From CAYYNP01 sp964472545 (GTDB taxonomy: Bacteria; Planctomycetota; Planctomycetia; Pirellulales; Thermoguttaceae), in NCBI GenBank assembly GCA_964472545.1, contig CAYYNP010000077.1:1-33745 (forward strand): DNA of 33,745 nucleotides. The letters run 5' to 3'. The notes under the pieces are model-generated. The model worked only from the letters and a program-made list of their open reading frames with translations. It searched no databases and had not been told where the DNA came from. Positions 17,414 to 25,693 of the stretch are shown piece by piece. How positions within the stretch are numbered: position 1 is the stretch's first letter; each line of letters opens with the position of its first letter. Made by a program: the position numbers and the translations under genes.

Positions 17414-19729
17414 CTACTCGGCCTCCAGCCGTTCGAGCACGTCGCGGCAATTGATCACTTTTTCGACCAGGTCCAACGGCAGATAATAGTACTGATTCGA
17501 AGCCTCGAAACCGATCCGCGAGTCGGTCTTCGTGAGCGTGAACAGGTCGCTCGCCAGGGCCATCTCGTTGCGAACGATCGTGCGAAGTTGCCGGCGGAGT
17601 TCTTCGCGCCGCTGGGCCGAAGGCGGATTGGCCACGTCGGCCAGCGCGTCGCGGGCCATGACGAATTGGGCCTGGTTGGCCACCGATTTGAAGTGCAGAT
17701 ACGCCGCCCGGGCAAATCGCAACTCGGCCGCCACGCCGGCCCGGCGCTCCTCGGGCGTCTTGCGGACCGCCTCCTGCAAGTCGGCCAGCCCGGCGTGCCA
17801 GCCGTCGGCCACGCGCTCGAACTGCCCGGCAAAGACCTCCGCCGGATACGGGCCGTGCCAGCCGGCCAGGTCGTCGTACGGGATGCCGACCATGGTCGAG
17901 GCGTAGCCGGTGCGATCCGGGTAAAGCAAGTTAGCCGGCCCGAGTTGCACCGGGCAGCGATAGAGCACCGCGCCGCTGTAGGGATACTCGCGAAACGCGC
18001 GGCTGAAGGCGGTCCATGCCCGGCGGGCGTGCTCGGCGCCGGCGTCGCCGAATCGCCGTCGGGCGGCCGCGTCGAGTACGTCGCCGGGCTTGGGTGTCGG
18101 CCGGTAGCTGAAACGCTGGGCGATTTCGAGATTCGGCGACGGATAGCCCCCCAGGCTCCAACTGAGCATCATCCCGTCGACGCCCGCCCCGTCGATGCCC
18201 GCGGCGGCCAGGTTGTGGCAGTGTTCGGCCACCAGGTCCATCACGGGCAGATACGGCACGGCCGAAAGCTCCCAGGTGTTGTTCAACTGCACTTTGGCCG
18301 CCGTCTTCAGCCCGGCCTGTTTGGCGAGCTGCCAATGCCGCGTGGCCCTTGGCCCGGGCCCCACGGCCGATATCGAATACTCACCGATGGTGCTCTTCAC
18401 GCCGCCGCGGTCGATCGGTTTGGCCCATTCGCTAACCGACATCAGCCAAACCGACTTCGGCAATTTGGCGATCGTCTCCGGGGCGTCGCCATGGCCGCGC
18501 CATCCCCAATCCCAGGCGATCACCTTGGCCTTCGGATTGCCACGGTGTACGCCCTCGGCGACTGTGGCGTTGACCTCGGCGATGATCTCCGCGTCGCTAC
18601 GGTCCTTGCAGTGCGGGCATGCCCGCCAGTTGCCGTGGGAGGCGCAGTTGGTGAGGTTCTCCGACGCGGTGATCGTAAACACGCCGGCCAACTCGGGCAC
18701 TTCGGTAAACACGTGGGCCAAGGCGTCGGCCATCCAGCGGCGAACGGCCGGATGCGACGTACACATCGCCGTGTGGTCGCCTTCGCGAACGCCGGCCATC
18801 TCGGCGCGTTGCCGAAAGAACTCCACCGGCATCGCCCGGGGCTCGTTCAGATAGAGGTAGATTCCCACGCCGTGGCGCTTCGCCCGGGTGACGAGTTGCC
18901 GCAGGTTGGCCAGCCGCGTTTGGTGTTCGGCACCGAATTCGGGAAACACCTCGCCGCCGGGCGCCATGTTTCGCAGCACGACGTGTAGCCACACGCCGTC
19001 GACGCCCACGCCGGCCAGCCGCTGAAGCAGCCCGTCCGGGTACGGATCGAGTTGGGGGGTCAACAGCGGGTCGCCGTAGAGGGCGAAGTAGGAGTAGATG
19101 TAGCGCATGGCGAACAGCGGCGTACCGTCGGGCTTCTCTACGTTTGCCGGCGGCAGCGGGCGGCTCAGCCGGCGGACAAACTCGAACCGCGGCTCTCCCG
19201 GTTGCGCAATCCGATCGCCGAATTCCTCCTCGACCACTCGCTTGATCTCCGCCGCACGGCGCCGGGACCGTGCATCGGGCGGCGCATATCGCAGCGGCGG
19301 ACAGTTCGGTTTCAGCCGTCCCAGCTTGATCCACAAGAAATCGTCCTCGCGGAGTGCGTAGGCCAACTGCTCGTCGGTCATTTCCAACAACACCAGCAGT
19401 TGCTCGTACGGCAACAGATGCCAGTTGCGCCGCAGGACCGTGATATAGCTGCGGGGCTTGTGCTCCGGCGGAATCGCGATCGCCGGCGGCAAGCCCATCG
19501 AGCGGGCGACCGCCGTGACGTTTTCGGTCGTGGTGCCGAGCGTCTTGGCAATCCGCCCGGGCGGCACCGCGTGCCAGTTGCGCCAGACCATGGCGTGCAG
19601 CCGGTCGGGAAAATGGGGCACGGCCACCGGTTGCGGCGCCGGGCCAACCGGCAACAGTTCGGACGACCTCGCAGCCGGCAACCACACGAACACGCAAGAA
19701 ACGAACGCGACCAAGAGATTTCGATTCAT
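17414..19729 (-). CDS. large secreted protein, putative TIM-barrel glycoside-hydrolase-like, duplicated N-terminal motif
   Basis: Exported protein of 771 aa. The signal peptide is roughly residues 1-22. Residues 44-82 and 96-134 look like two copies of one helical module: WRNWHAVPPGRIAKTLG and RRNWHLLPYEQLLVLLE, each followed by a T-x-E-x-hydrophobic helix that resembles a helix-turn-helix. The larger part (from about 205) suggests a TIM barrel, with GVDGVWLHVVLRN, GVGIYLYLNEPRAMP, a conserved-looking TITASEN and CPHC, then VIAWDWGW and DGMMLSWSLGGY. This resembles glycosidase-like planctomycete proteins (DUF4838-like), but I cannot name the family or substrate. The start at 19729 is firm, with AGGAGG upstream. 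It lies upstream of the ASCH gene. Confidence 0.6.
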   Translation of the reverse strand: MNRNLLVAFVSCVFVWLPAARSSELLPVGPAPQPVAVPHFPDRLHAMVWRNWHAVPPGRIAKTLGTTTENVTAVARSMGLPPAIAIPPEHKPRSYITVLRRNWHLLPYEQLLVLLEMTDEQLAYALREDDFLWIKLGRLKPNCPPLRYAPPDARSRRRAAEIKRVVEEEFGDRIAQPGEPRFEFVRRLSRPLPPANVEKPDGTPLFAMRYIYSYFALYGDPLLTPQLDPYPDGLLQRLAGVGVDGVWLHVVLRNMAPGGEVFPEFGAEHQTRLANLRQLVTRAKRHGVGIYLYLNEPRAMPVEFFRQRAEMAGVREGDHTAMCTSHPAVRRWMADALAHVFTEVPELAGVFTITASENLTNCASHGNWRACPHCKDRSDAEIIAEVNATVAEGVHRGNPKAKVIAWDWGWRGHGDAPETIAKLPKSVWLMSVSEWAKPIDRGGVKSTIGEYSISAVGPGPRATRHWQLAKQAGLKTAAKVQLNNTWELSAVPYLPVMDLVAEHCHNLAAAGIDGAGVDGMMLSWSLGGYPSPNLEIAQRFSYRPTPKPGDVLDAAARRRFGDAGAEHARRAWTAFSRAFREYPYSGAVLYRCPVQLGPANLLYPDRTGYASTMVGIPYDDLAGWHGPYPAEVFAGQFERVADGWHAGLADLQEAVRKTPEERRAGVAAELRFARAAYLHFKSVANQAQFVMARDALADVANPPSAQRREELRRQLRTIVRNEMALASDLFTLTKTDSRIGFEASNQYYYLPLDLVEKVINCRDVLERLEAE

Positions 19730-19753
19730 CGGCGTCGACCTCCTGCGGGGCAG

Positions 19754-19759
19754 ATTATC
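19754..19759 (-). promoter_or_regulatory. extended -10 promoter of the 771-aa secreted protein gene
   Basis: On the minus strand TGTGATAAT forms an extended -10 (TG-N-GATAAT) only 24 bp before the ATG at 19729, leaving a leader of about 18 nt with AGGAGG. No convincing -35 is present, which fits the extended -10 type. Confidence 0.45.
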
Positions 19760-19842
19760 ACAATTCGTGCGGCAAATGGAGCCCCCCGGTTTGTATTCCG
19801 GCTTTCCACCTGCTATACCGGCAGTTGGACATTTGGCCTTGT

Positions 19843-19922
19843 CGGGTGGCTGGGGCAAAGCGCAGCGGTGCCCCAGGAGGTCAAGGATTCTGGGGCACCG
19901 CTGCGCTTTGACCAGCCACCCG
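19843..19922. repeat. long inverted repeat with GGGTGGC head, between divergent genes
   Basis: The arms at 19843-19876 and 19890-19922 (about 33 bp each) pair almost perfectly around a 13-bp spacer. The outer ends read CGGGTGGC and GCCACCCG. The element ends 36 bp before the start of the Tat-exported protein gene. It shares GGGTGGCTGGGG with the copies at 55-69 and 23313-23425. Confidence 0.85.
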
Positions 19923-19958
19923 TTGCCCTTGAGGTCTTCAGCGAGCAAGGAGACAACC

Positions 19959-21362
19959 ATGTGGAGAGGAACGCGTCGTGATATGTTGCGGGCGGGAGCG
20001 GGAGTTGCGGCGGCGGCTGGCTTGGGGTGGTCGGCGCTGGGAGGTTCCGCTCAGGAAGCCGACGGCCCGGAAACCACCCGAGCCGATGGCATCGCCGTGC
20101 TCAATCCCCAAGACAGGGTGCCGCTGTCGTTCGTGATCGACGATTCGACCTGCCTGGTGAACATGGGCCACTTCTGCATGCCGCAGTTCGCCGAGGCCTG
20201 GCCCACGCGCGACGTCTACAAGAAGCCCTGGAAGACCTGGCCGCGGGAGATTCCCGACGCCTTCGTCCGCGAGTTCGGCGAGTGGTGTGCCGAGCACGGC
20301 GTGAAGGGCAAGTACAGCGTGGTGCCGTTTCCCTGCTGCGTCGGCTGGCTCGATCGCGAACTGCCCGGCTGGTCGCGGCGCGAATTGCTCGACAGCCTGA
20401 AGCTGGTCCGCGAGTTGCTCGTTCCCAACTGGGACATCCACCCGGAGATGATCACACACACCCGGGTGATCGATCTGAAGACCGGCCGGCCGCTCGAGGA
20501 GATCTCTTCGGCGACGATGGAGAACTCCTATCCGCAGACAAAGAAGAGCGTCGACGAGTTGGCGGCCTACTTGGCCTACGCATTGCGGCTGCTGAAGAAC
20601 TGCGACCTGCCGTGCGAAGGGATCACCACGCCGGGCGGCTTCGGCAATGCGGTCAAGTCGGAGCTGTCGCTGGCCGTACACCAATCGGTTCGCGACGTCT
20701 ACGGCACCGAGTTGCCGCACTACTTCAAATACGTCTCGGGCGGCAAGGAGAGCACGGCGCCGAAACTGGAACACGTGGCGGGGCTCGACACGGACGACCC
20801 CCGCGTGGTGGCCAACGTGCCGGCCGGCACGGGAGATTGGTTCGGGAGTTGGGACGGCGACAGCGCGCCTGAGGGCGACCGCTACGCCAACCGCGACGCC
20901 ACCGCCGGCCGCATGGTCGAACTGATCGAACGCGGCGACCCGGCGGTCATGCTCTGCCACTGGCCGGGCATGTATACGCACGGCACGAAGGTCGGTTTCG
21001 AACACTTCAAACGCGTGGTATCCGCCATCGCGGGCCGTTTCCGCGAGCAGACGATCTGGATGAAGCTCAGCGAGATCGGCCGTTACTGGGCAGCCAAAGA
21101 GCTGACAAAGATCGAACGCGACGTCGGCACAATCACGCTGCGGGCGCCGTTTGGCAGCCCCCGGTTTACGCTGCGCGTGGCGCCCGCGCTTGATCTTCCA
21201 CCGAAACTCGTGCTGGCCGGCGAGCCGGCGACGCTGCGGAAAGTAAACCGGCCGGCCGATCTTCAACCGGGCACATGGCTACAGCGGACCAAGGACGTCG
21301 TCGTCTGTTTCGATTTACCTAAGGGCACGAGTTCGTTAACCGTCGCGTTCGACCCCCGATGA
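19959..21362 (+). CDS. Tat-exported protein with NodB-like (polysaccharide deacetylase-like) features
   Basis: The 467-aa product has a twin-arginine signal (GTRRDMLRAGAG, then an Ala-rich core) at residues 5-31. The rest looks soluble. It begins with a strand ending in Asp61-Asp62 (PLSFVIDDST), has His161 and His167 (DIHPEMITH) and a later LCHWPG (His334). This order is compatible with the metal site and final histidine of NodB-fold deacetylases, but spacing is not typical and the assignment is tentative. GITTPGGFGN near residue 222 fits a substrate-loop motif. The start at 19959 is set by AAGGAG and the Tat motif. It leads a plus-strand run with the BNR-4 protein 47 bp downstream. Its stop codon lies in a 21-bp tandem duplication. 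Confidence 0.6.
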   Translation: MWRGTRRDMLRAGAGVAAAAGLGWSALGGSAQEADGPETTRADGIAVLNPQDRVPLSFVIDDSTCLVNMGHFCMPQFAEAWPTRDVYKKPWKTWPREIPDAFVREFGEWCAEHGVKGKYSVVPFPCCVGWLDRELPGWSRRELLDSLKLVRELLVPNWDIHPEMITHTRVIDLKTGRPLEEISSATMENSYPQTKKSVDELAAYLAYALRLLKNCDLPCEGITTPGGFGNAVKSELSLAVHQSVRDVYGTELPHYFKYVSGGKESTAPKLEHVAGLDTDDPRVVANVPAGTGDWFGSWDGDSAPEGDRYANRDATAGRMVELIERGDPAVMLCHWPGMYTHGTKVGFEHFKRVVSAIAGRFREQTIWMKLSEIGRYWAAKELTKIERDVGTITLRAPFGSPRFTLRVAPALDLPPKLVLAGEPATLRKVNRPADLQPGTWLQRTKDVVVCFDLPKGTSSLTVAFDPR

Positions 21363-21395
21363 GCAGCGAGCATGCCCCGATGAGCAGAGAGCATG
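21354..21395 (+). repeat. 21-bp tandem duplication spanning a stop codon
   Basis: Units at 21354-21374 and 21375-21395 begin CCCCGATGAGCAG and differ at one base. The first contains the TGA of the upstream gene; the second repeats it before the next Shine-Dalgarno. This looks like a recent local duplication. Confidence 0.8.
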
Positions 21396-21409
21396 ATTGA
21401 GGAGACTTC

Positions 21410-22762
21410 ATGAGAAACTCGCCTAGATGGCTAGCATTTGCCGTTGTCTTGTTTTCCATTGCCTGCGTAGGCGAGACGGTGGCGGCCGAATATCGCGTCG
21501 TGGAAACGCTCGACGTCGATCAGGTGCCGTCGTGGTTTCCGGTCGGCTTCTGTCTACTGACACATGAAGGACAACAGTACGCCGCCTACTACAACCGCGA
21601 GCACCGGATGATCGTGGCCCATCGCAAACTGGGGGACCGCCAGTGGCACAAGCAGGAACTGCCCAGCAAGATCGGTTGGGATAGTCACAACTACGTCACC
21701 ATGGCCGTCGACAAGCAAGGACATCTGCACCTCTCCGGCAACATGCACTGCGTGCCGCTGATCTACTTCCGCACCAGCAGGCCGGGCGACGTCGCCACCT
21801 TCGAGCGGCTGCCGATGACCGGCCAGGAAGAGAAACGCTGCACGTATCCGCGCTTCCTCAACGACGCCGACGGCAACCTGCTGTTCACCTATCGCTCCGG
21901 CGGCAGCGGCAACGGGCGGCGTTTCTACAACGGATACGACCTGAAGACGAAAACCTGGAGCCGCTTTCTCGATACGCCGCTGTTCGAGGGCGACGGCAAA
22001 CGCAACGCCTATCCCCACGGGCCGACGCAAGGCCCCGACGGTCTGTTTCACGTCGTCTGGGTCTGGCGCGACACGCCCGACTGCGCCACGAACCACCATC
22101 TGAGCTACGCCCGCAGCCGCGACATGAAGCAATGGGAAACGGCCGGCGGCGATCCGGTAACGTTGCCTTTGACGCTCGAACAGACGGCGCTCTGTGTCGA
22201 TCCGGTCCCGTCCGGCGGCGGCATCATCAACGGCTGTGAGCGGCTGGCGTTCGACGCCCGGCAGCGTCCGGTGATCTCGTACCACAAGTCGGACGAAAAC
22301 GACCACATGCAGATCTACGTGACCCGCTTCCAACAGGGACGATGGCAGAGCCGCCGGCTGACCGACTGGAAGAAGGCCGTGCCGTTCTCCGGCGGCGGGG
22401 CGATGCCGTTTATCGGCATTTCGATCAGCGGGCTGACGGAAGTCGACTCGGAGAGCTTCGTGCTGACGTACCGGCATCGCGATTACGGATCGGGCCGCAT
22501 CGTGCTCGACCAAAGGACGCTCGAACCGGTCGAGCGGGAGGTTGCCGTGGCGTCGCCGTATCCGAGCGACTTCCTGCGGCCGACCATCGCCACCGACGGC
22601 ATCCGCGTGAAAGTCGCCGGCGACCTGGGCACGCCGGACGCCGCGGATACGAAGTACGTCTTGCGCTGGGAAACACTCGGGGCGAACTACGACCGGCCGC
22701 GCGACCCGCCGCTGCCGCCGCCGAGCGTGCTGCAATTGGTGAAGCTGAAGCGATCGGAATGA
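21410..22762 (+). CDS. secreted BNR-4 repeat protein, ulvan-lyase-like (PL24/PL25-type)
   Basis: Exported protein of 450 aa with a signal peptide (residues 1-26). The rest is a repeated beta-strand pattern of the BNR-4 type, a seven-bladed propeller found in some polysaccharide lyases. His93 (WDSHNY) and His113 (GNMH) are 20 residues apart, the spacing I recall for the paired catalytic histidines of PL25 ulvan lyase. TYPRF and LLFTYRSGGSGNG at about 145-168 offer the Tyr and Arg expected near the site. Lyase activity on an acidic, possibly sulfated, polysaccharide is therefore plausible but unproved; a non-catalytic BNR protein is the alternative. GAGGAG precedes the ATG. It is followed by a small membrane protein gene. 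Confidence 0.65.
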   Translation: MRNSPRWLAFAVVLFSIACVGETVAAEYRVVETLDVDQVPSWFPVGFCLLTHEGQQYAAYYNREHRMIVAHRKLGDRQWHKQELPSKIGWDSHNYVTMAVDKQGHLHLSGNMHCVPLIYFRTSRPGDVATFERLPMTGQEEKRCTYPRFLNDADGNLLFTYRSGGSGNGRRFYNGYDLKTKTWSRFLDTPLFEGDGKRNAYPHGPTQGPDGLFHVVWVWRDTPDCATNHHLSYARSRDMKQWETAGGDPVTLPLTLEQTALCVDPVPSGGGIINGCERLAFDARQRPVISYHKSDENDHMQIYVTRFQQGRWQSRRLTDWKKAVPFSGGGAMPFIGISISGLTEVDSESFVLTYRHRDYGSGRIVLDQRTLEPVEREVAVASPYPSDFLRPTIATDGIRVKVAGDLGTPDAADTKYVLRWETLGANYDRPRDPPLPPPSVLQLVKLKRSE

Positions 22763-22803
22763 CGCCCGGCGTCGGGCGCACCAGTGTTCGGGGAGCCGTG
22801 GAG

Positions 22804-23271
22804 ATGGATTCGCTCATCCAGGACATCATTCCGCTCAGTTGCCTTGCCTTCTCGCTGATGATCTTCATTTGTCTCTGCCTCGGACTGCGGGATCTGTTCG
22901 AGTTGTTCTTCAAGTCGGGCGGCCTCTTCCGCCGGGCCAACGCGCGGTTTGGCGTGCGAACGATGTTTGCCTTCACCGCGGCAATGGCCGGCACGTGCAG
23001 CGTGGCTTCTGTGGCCCATTTCAGACACGTCCACGCGATGGCCCCGATCGTGCTCTACCCGTTCATCTTCGTGTCGCTGGTCTGCGGGATTTATCTGATC
23101 GGCATTCTGGTCACCGATTTCCTGGAGGGGCTCGGCTGGATCAAGCCGAAGCTCGACCTGTCGCGGATTCGCTCCGGCAAGCGCATGACGAACGACGACG
23201 TCTTTGCGGATGACGCCAAACCGGATCCATTGGGCGCGACCGAACAAGAGGCGACAGACGCCGAGGAGTAA
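22804..23271 (+). CDS. small membrane protein, function unknown
   Basis: The 155-aa product has about three hydrophobic spans: residues 6-27 (IIPLSCLAFSLMIFICLCLGL), about 55-75 (TMFAFTAAMAGTCSVASVA) and about 80-105 (APIVLYPFIFVSLVCGIYLIGILV). A soluble, acidic C-terminal tail follows. Not recognised. I chose the ATG at 22804, which gives MDSLIQDIIPL. An ATG at 22759 overlapping the preceding stop codon (ATGA) is also possible and would add 15 residues; it would imply tight coupling to the BNR-4 gene. Confidence in the start is low. Confidence 0.6.
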   Translation: MDSLIQDIIPLSCLAFSLMIFICLCLGLRDLFELFFKSGGLFRRANARFGVRTMFAFTAAMAGTCSVASVAHFRHVHAMAPIVLYPFIFVSLVCGIYLIGILVTDFLEGLGWIKPKLDLSRIRSGKRMTNDDVFADDAKPDPLGATEQEATDAEE

Positions 23272-23312
23272 ACGTGCCGAGGAAGCTCAACGCGTCGCTC
23301 GCGCCACGGGCC

Positions 23313-23425
23313 GATGGCTGGGGTCGGAGCACGAGGAACGAGTGCGGAGCCCCCAGGAAGCCAACTTGCGGGAAACCAAGCCTGGGGCTCCGTGCTCGTT
23401 CCTCGCACCTCGACCCCAGCCACCC
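23313..23425. repeat. long inverted repeat of the GGGTGGCTGGGGTCG family
   Basis: The arms, about 45 bp each (23313-23357 and 23381-23425), pair with a few mismatches around a 23-bp spacer. The right arm ends in CGACCCCAGCCACCC, identical to bases 55-69. The centre of each arm contains GAGGAACGAG. The element could form a large cruciform or hairpin and sits between two plus-strand genes. Confidence 0.85.
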
Positions 23426-23476
23426 CACACGCCTCGACCCCCGCCGCCCTTCACACCAGCAAAGCAACAATTCCCG

Positions 23477-23506
23477 TTGGCACGCTCCCCGTTCCGCTGG
23501 TAGAAT
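23477..23506 (+). promoter_or_regulatory. promoter of the double-hydrolase esterase gene
   Basis: TTGGCA (23477-23482), an 18-bp spacer and TAGAAT (23501-23506). The predicted start near 23513 leaves about 80 nt before the ATG at 23594. Confidence 0.55.
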
Positions 23507-23593
23507 CTGATGGGAGCGATTCACGCGGTCTGGCCGGCTTTCGTCGAAGGACACCGGCCGTACCGTGGCTGCACAAAAGCAACGGAGGTCATC

Positions 23594-25681
23594 ATGTTCC
23601 GACGCATCGCGATCATCGGACTTACGCTGGCACTGGTGGCCGGCACGCTTGCAGCGGGCGAGCGATCAAGGGCGTCTGCCGCCGAGGCCGAGAATCTCGA
23701 CGTGCTGCCGGGTTACCGCGGGCTGGAAGCGCCGCGAGAGATGATGAAGGACTATCTGATGGGGCAGGTCGCCGAGGCCGAAGCGGAATGGCGCAAGGCA
23801 TACGCCGCGCGCAAGACGCCCGAGCAGATCGTGGCCTATCAGAAGCGGATGAAGGAGGAGTTCATCGCGCGGATCGGCGGATTCCCCGAACGGTCGCCGC
23901 TGAACGCGAAAGTGGCGGGCAAGCTCCAGCGCCGCGGCTATCGGGTCGAGAGAATCCTCTTCGAGAGCCAGCCGAAGCATTACGTCACGGCGGCCCTGTT
24001 TCTGCCCGATGCCAAGCGATTCCCGCCGCCGTATCCGGCCGTGGCCGTGCCCTGCGGCCACTCGAACGACGGCAAGGCCAACCAGGGCTATGCGACCTAT
24101 TGCGCCCTCTTGGCGACCAACGGCGTGGCGGCGATGATCTTCGATCCGATCGACCAGGGCGAACGCCATCAATGGCGCGACGCGAACGGCAAATTCCCGC
24201 TGAACTGCTGCCCGGGCCACAACATGATCGGCGTGGGCAGCATCCTGCTGGGACGCAACACGGCGCTGTTCGAAATCTACGACGGCGTCCGCGTGATCGA
24301 CTACTTGCAGTCGCGCGACGACGTCGACCCGAAACGCATCGGCTGTTCCGGCAACAGCGGCGGCGGCACGCAAACGGCCTTTATGATGGCGTTGGATGAT
24401 CGCATCGCGGCGGCCGCCCCGTCGTGCTATATCTGCGGACTGTTCGGCCGTTTGCTCAAACAGAATGGAGCCCAAGACGCCGAGCAGAATATCTTCGGTC
24501 AACTCGCCCTGGGCATGGACCATGCCGACTACTGCATGATGCGGGCACCCCGGCCGACGCTGCTGCTGACGGCCACCGGCGACTTCTTCAACATCGAAGA
24601 CGCCTGGGACACCTTCCGCATGGCCAAAAGGCTCTACGGACGGTTGGGCTACGGCGATCGCATGAGCCTGATCGAGACCGATCAACCACACGGCTTCTCG
24701 GTCCGGCTGCGCGAGGCGTCGGCCCGCTGGATGTGCCGCTGGCTCGACGGGCGCGACGAACCGATCTTCGAGCCGGACGACCTTGACGTGCCGACCAAGG
24801 CCGACCTGCAATGTACGCCCGACGGCGAGGTTATGCTGCTCGAGGGGGCGCGGTCCGTGTTCGACCTGAATCGCGACCGCAATCGGGCGTTGGCCGCGGA
24901 GCGCAAACGGCTCTGGAGCGGGACGTCTCAACAGGAGATGCTTGACCGCGTGGCCCAGGTGGCCGGCATCCGCCGCCTGGAGCACTTGCCCGAGCCGAAG
25001 GTCGAGGTGCTGGGCAACATCGCCCGACCCGGTTATCGCATCGAGAAGCTCGTGCTGCGTCCGGAGCCAGGCATCGCTCTGCCGGCGTTGTACTTCCTGC
25101 CGGAGAAGAACGACTTCAGCGGGGCCGTGCTGTACGTACACGAAGACGGCAAGGCGGCCGACGCCGCGCCGGGCGGGCCGATCGAGGCGCTGGTCAACGC
25201 CGGCAAGGCCGTGCTGGCCATCGATCTACGCGGCATCGGCGAGACGCAACGCACCGGGCAACGCTATTTCAATCCCACCTACCACGGCCCCGACGGTCAG
25301 GACTATTACATCGCGTATCACCTCGGCCGCTCCTACGTCGGCATGCGGGCGGAGGACCTGACGGTGTGTGCTCGATACTTGGCGCGGCGGCGCCCCCGTG
25401 GCGTGGGGCAGGTCGAGTTGATTTCGGTAGGGTACCTCAATAGTTCGGCCTTGCACGCCGCGGCATCGGAGCCGGACTTGTTCTCGGCGGTGAAGCTCGT
25501 GCGGCCGTTGGTCTCTTGGTCGAACGTGGTCGAACTCGGCTTCACCAAGAACCGGCTGGTAAATACGGTCCACGGGGCGTTGACGACGTACGATCTGCCC
25601 GACTTGGCGAACGTGGTGGGCAAGAAGCTCAAGATCGAAGACCCCCGCAACGCGATGGGGGAACCCTACGAACAACCCTGA
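23594..25681 (+). CDS. secreted tandem alpha/beta-hydrolase (acetyl xylan esterase-like), second domain degenerate
   Basis: Exported protein of 695 aa with a signal peptide (residues 1-28). The first alpha/beta-hydrolase domain (about 90-395) has the nucleophile elbow GNSGG with Ser255, Asp330 in TATGDFF and His366 in DQPHGFS, a complete triad like that of acetyl xylan esterase and related carbohydrate esterases. A second domain (about 480-690) keeps the fold pattern (VLYVHEDGKA, VLAIDLRGIGET) but the expected elbow reads SVGYLNSS, with no G-x-S-x-G, so it is probably inactive. The start at 23594 has GGAGG upstream. It ends just before a REP pair, 131 bp from the giant fusion gene. Deacetylation of a polysaccharide is the likely role; substrate unknown. 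Confidence 0.75.
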   Translation: MFRRIAIIGLTLALVAGTLAAGERSRASAAEAENLDVLPGYRGLEAPREMMKDYLMGQVAEAEAEWRKAYAARKTPEQIVAYQKRMKEEFIARIGGFPERSPLNAKVAGKLQRRGYRVERILFESQPKHYVTAALFLPDAKRFPPPYPAVAVPCGHSNDGKANQGYATYCALLATNGVAAMIFDPIDQGERHQWRDANGKFPLNCCPGHNMIGVGSILLGRNTALFEIYDGVRVIDYLQSRDDVDPKRIGCSGNSGGGTQTAFMMALDDRIAAAAPSCYICGLFGRLLKQNGAQDAEQNIFGQLALGMDHADYCMMRAPRPTLLLTATGDFFNIEDAWDTFRMAKRLYGRLGYGDRMSLIETDQPHGFSVRLREASARWMCRWLDGRDEPIFEPDDLDVPTKADLQCTPDGEVMLLEGARSVFDLNRDRNRALAAERKRLWSGTSQQEMLDRVAQVAGIRRLEHLPEPKVEVLGNIARPGYRIEKLVLRPEPGIALPALYFLPEKNDFSGAVLYVHEDGKAADAAPGGPIEALVNAGKAVLAIDLRGIGETQRTGQRYFNPTYHGPDGQDYYIAYHLGRSYVGMRAEDLTVCARYLARRRPRGVGQVELISVGYLNSSALHAAASEPDLFSAVKLVRPLVSWSNVVELGFTKNRLVNTVHGALTTYDLPDLANVVGKKLKIEDPRNAMGEPYEQP

Positions 25682-25693
25682 TGCTCGGGACCA

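Larger units (their letters stand above)
23272..23593. other. intergenic region with a long inverted repeat and a promoter, no gene
   Basis: The 322-bp gap contains the GGGTGGC-type inverted repeat (23313-23425) and a promoter (23477-23506), both listed separately. Small open frames across the repeat are not supported. Confidence 0.6.

Noticed and set aside
17324..18988. Open frame of 554 codons opposite the 771-aa secreted protein
   Set aside because: Antisense shadow that also crosses the ASCH gene start; nothing recognisable.
23204..23510. Short plus-strand open frames across the 23.3-kb inverted repeat
   Set aside because: They translate the repeat arms themselves and end before the esterase promoter; no start signals.
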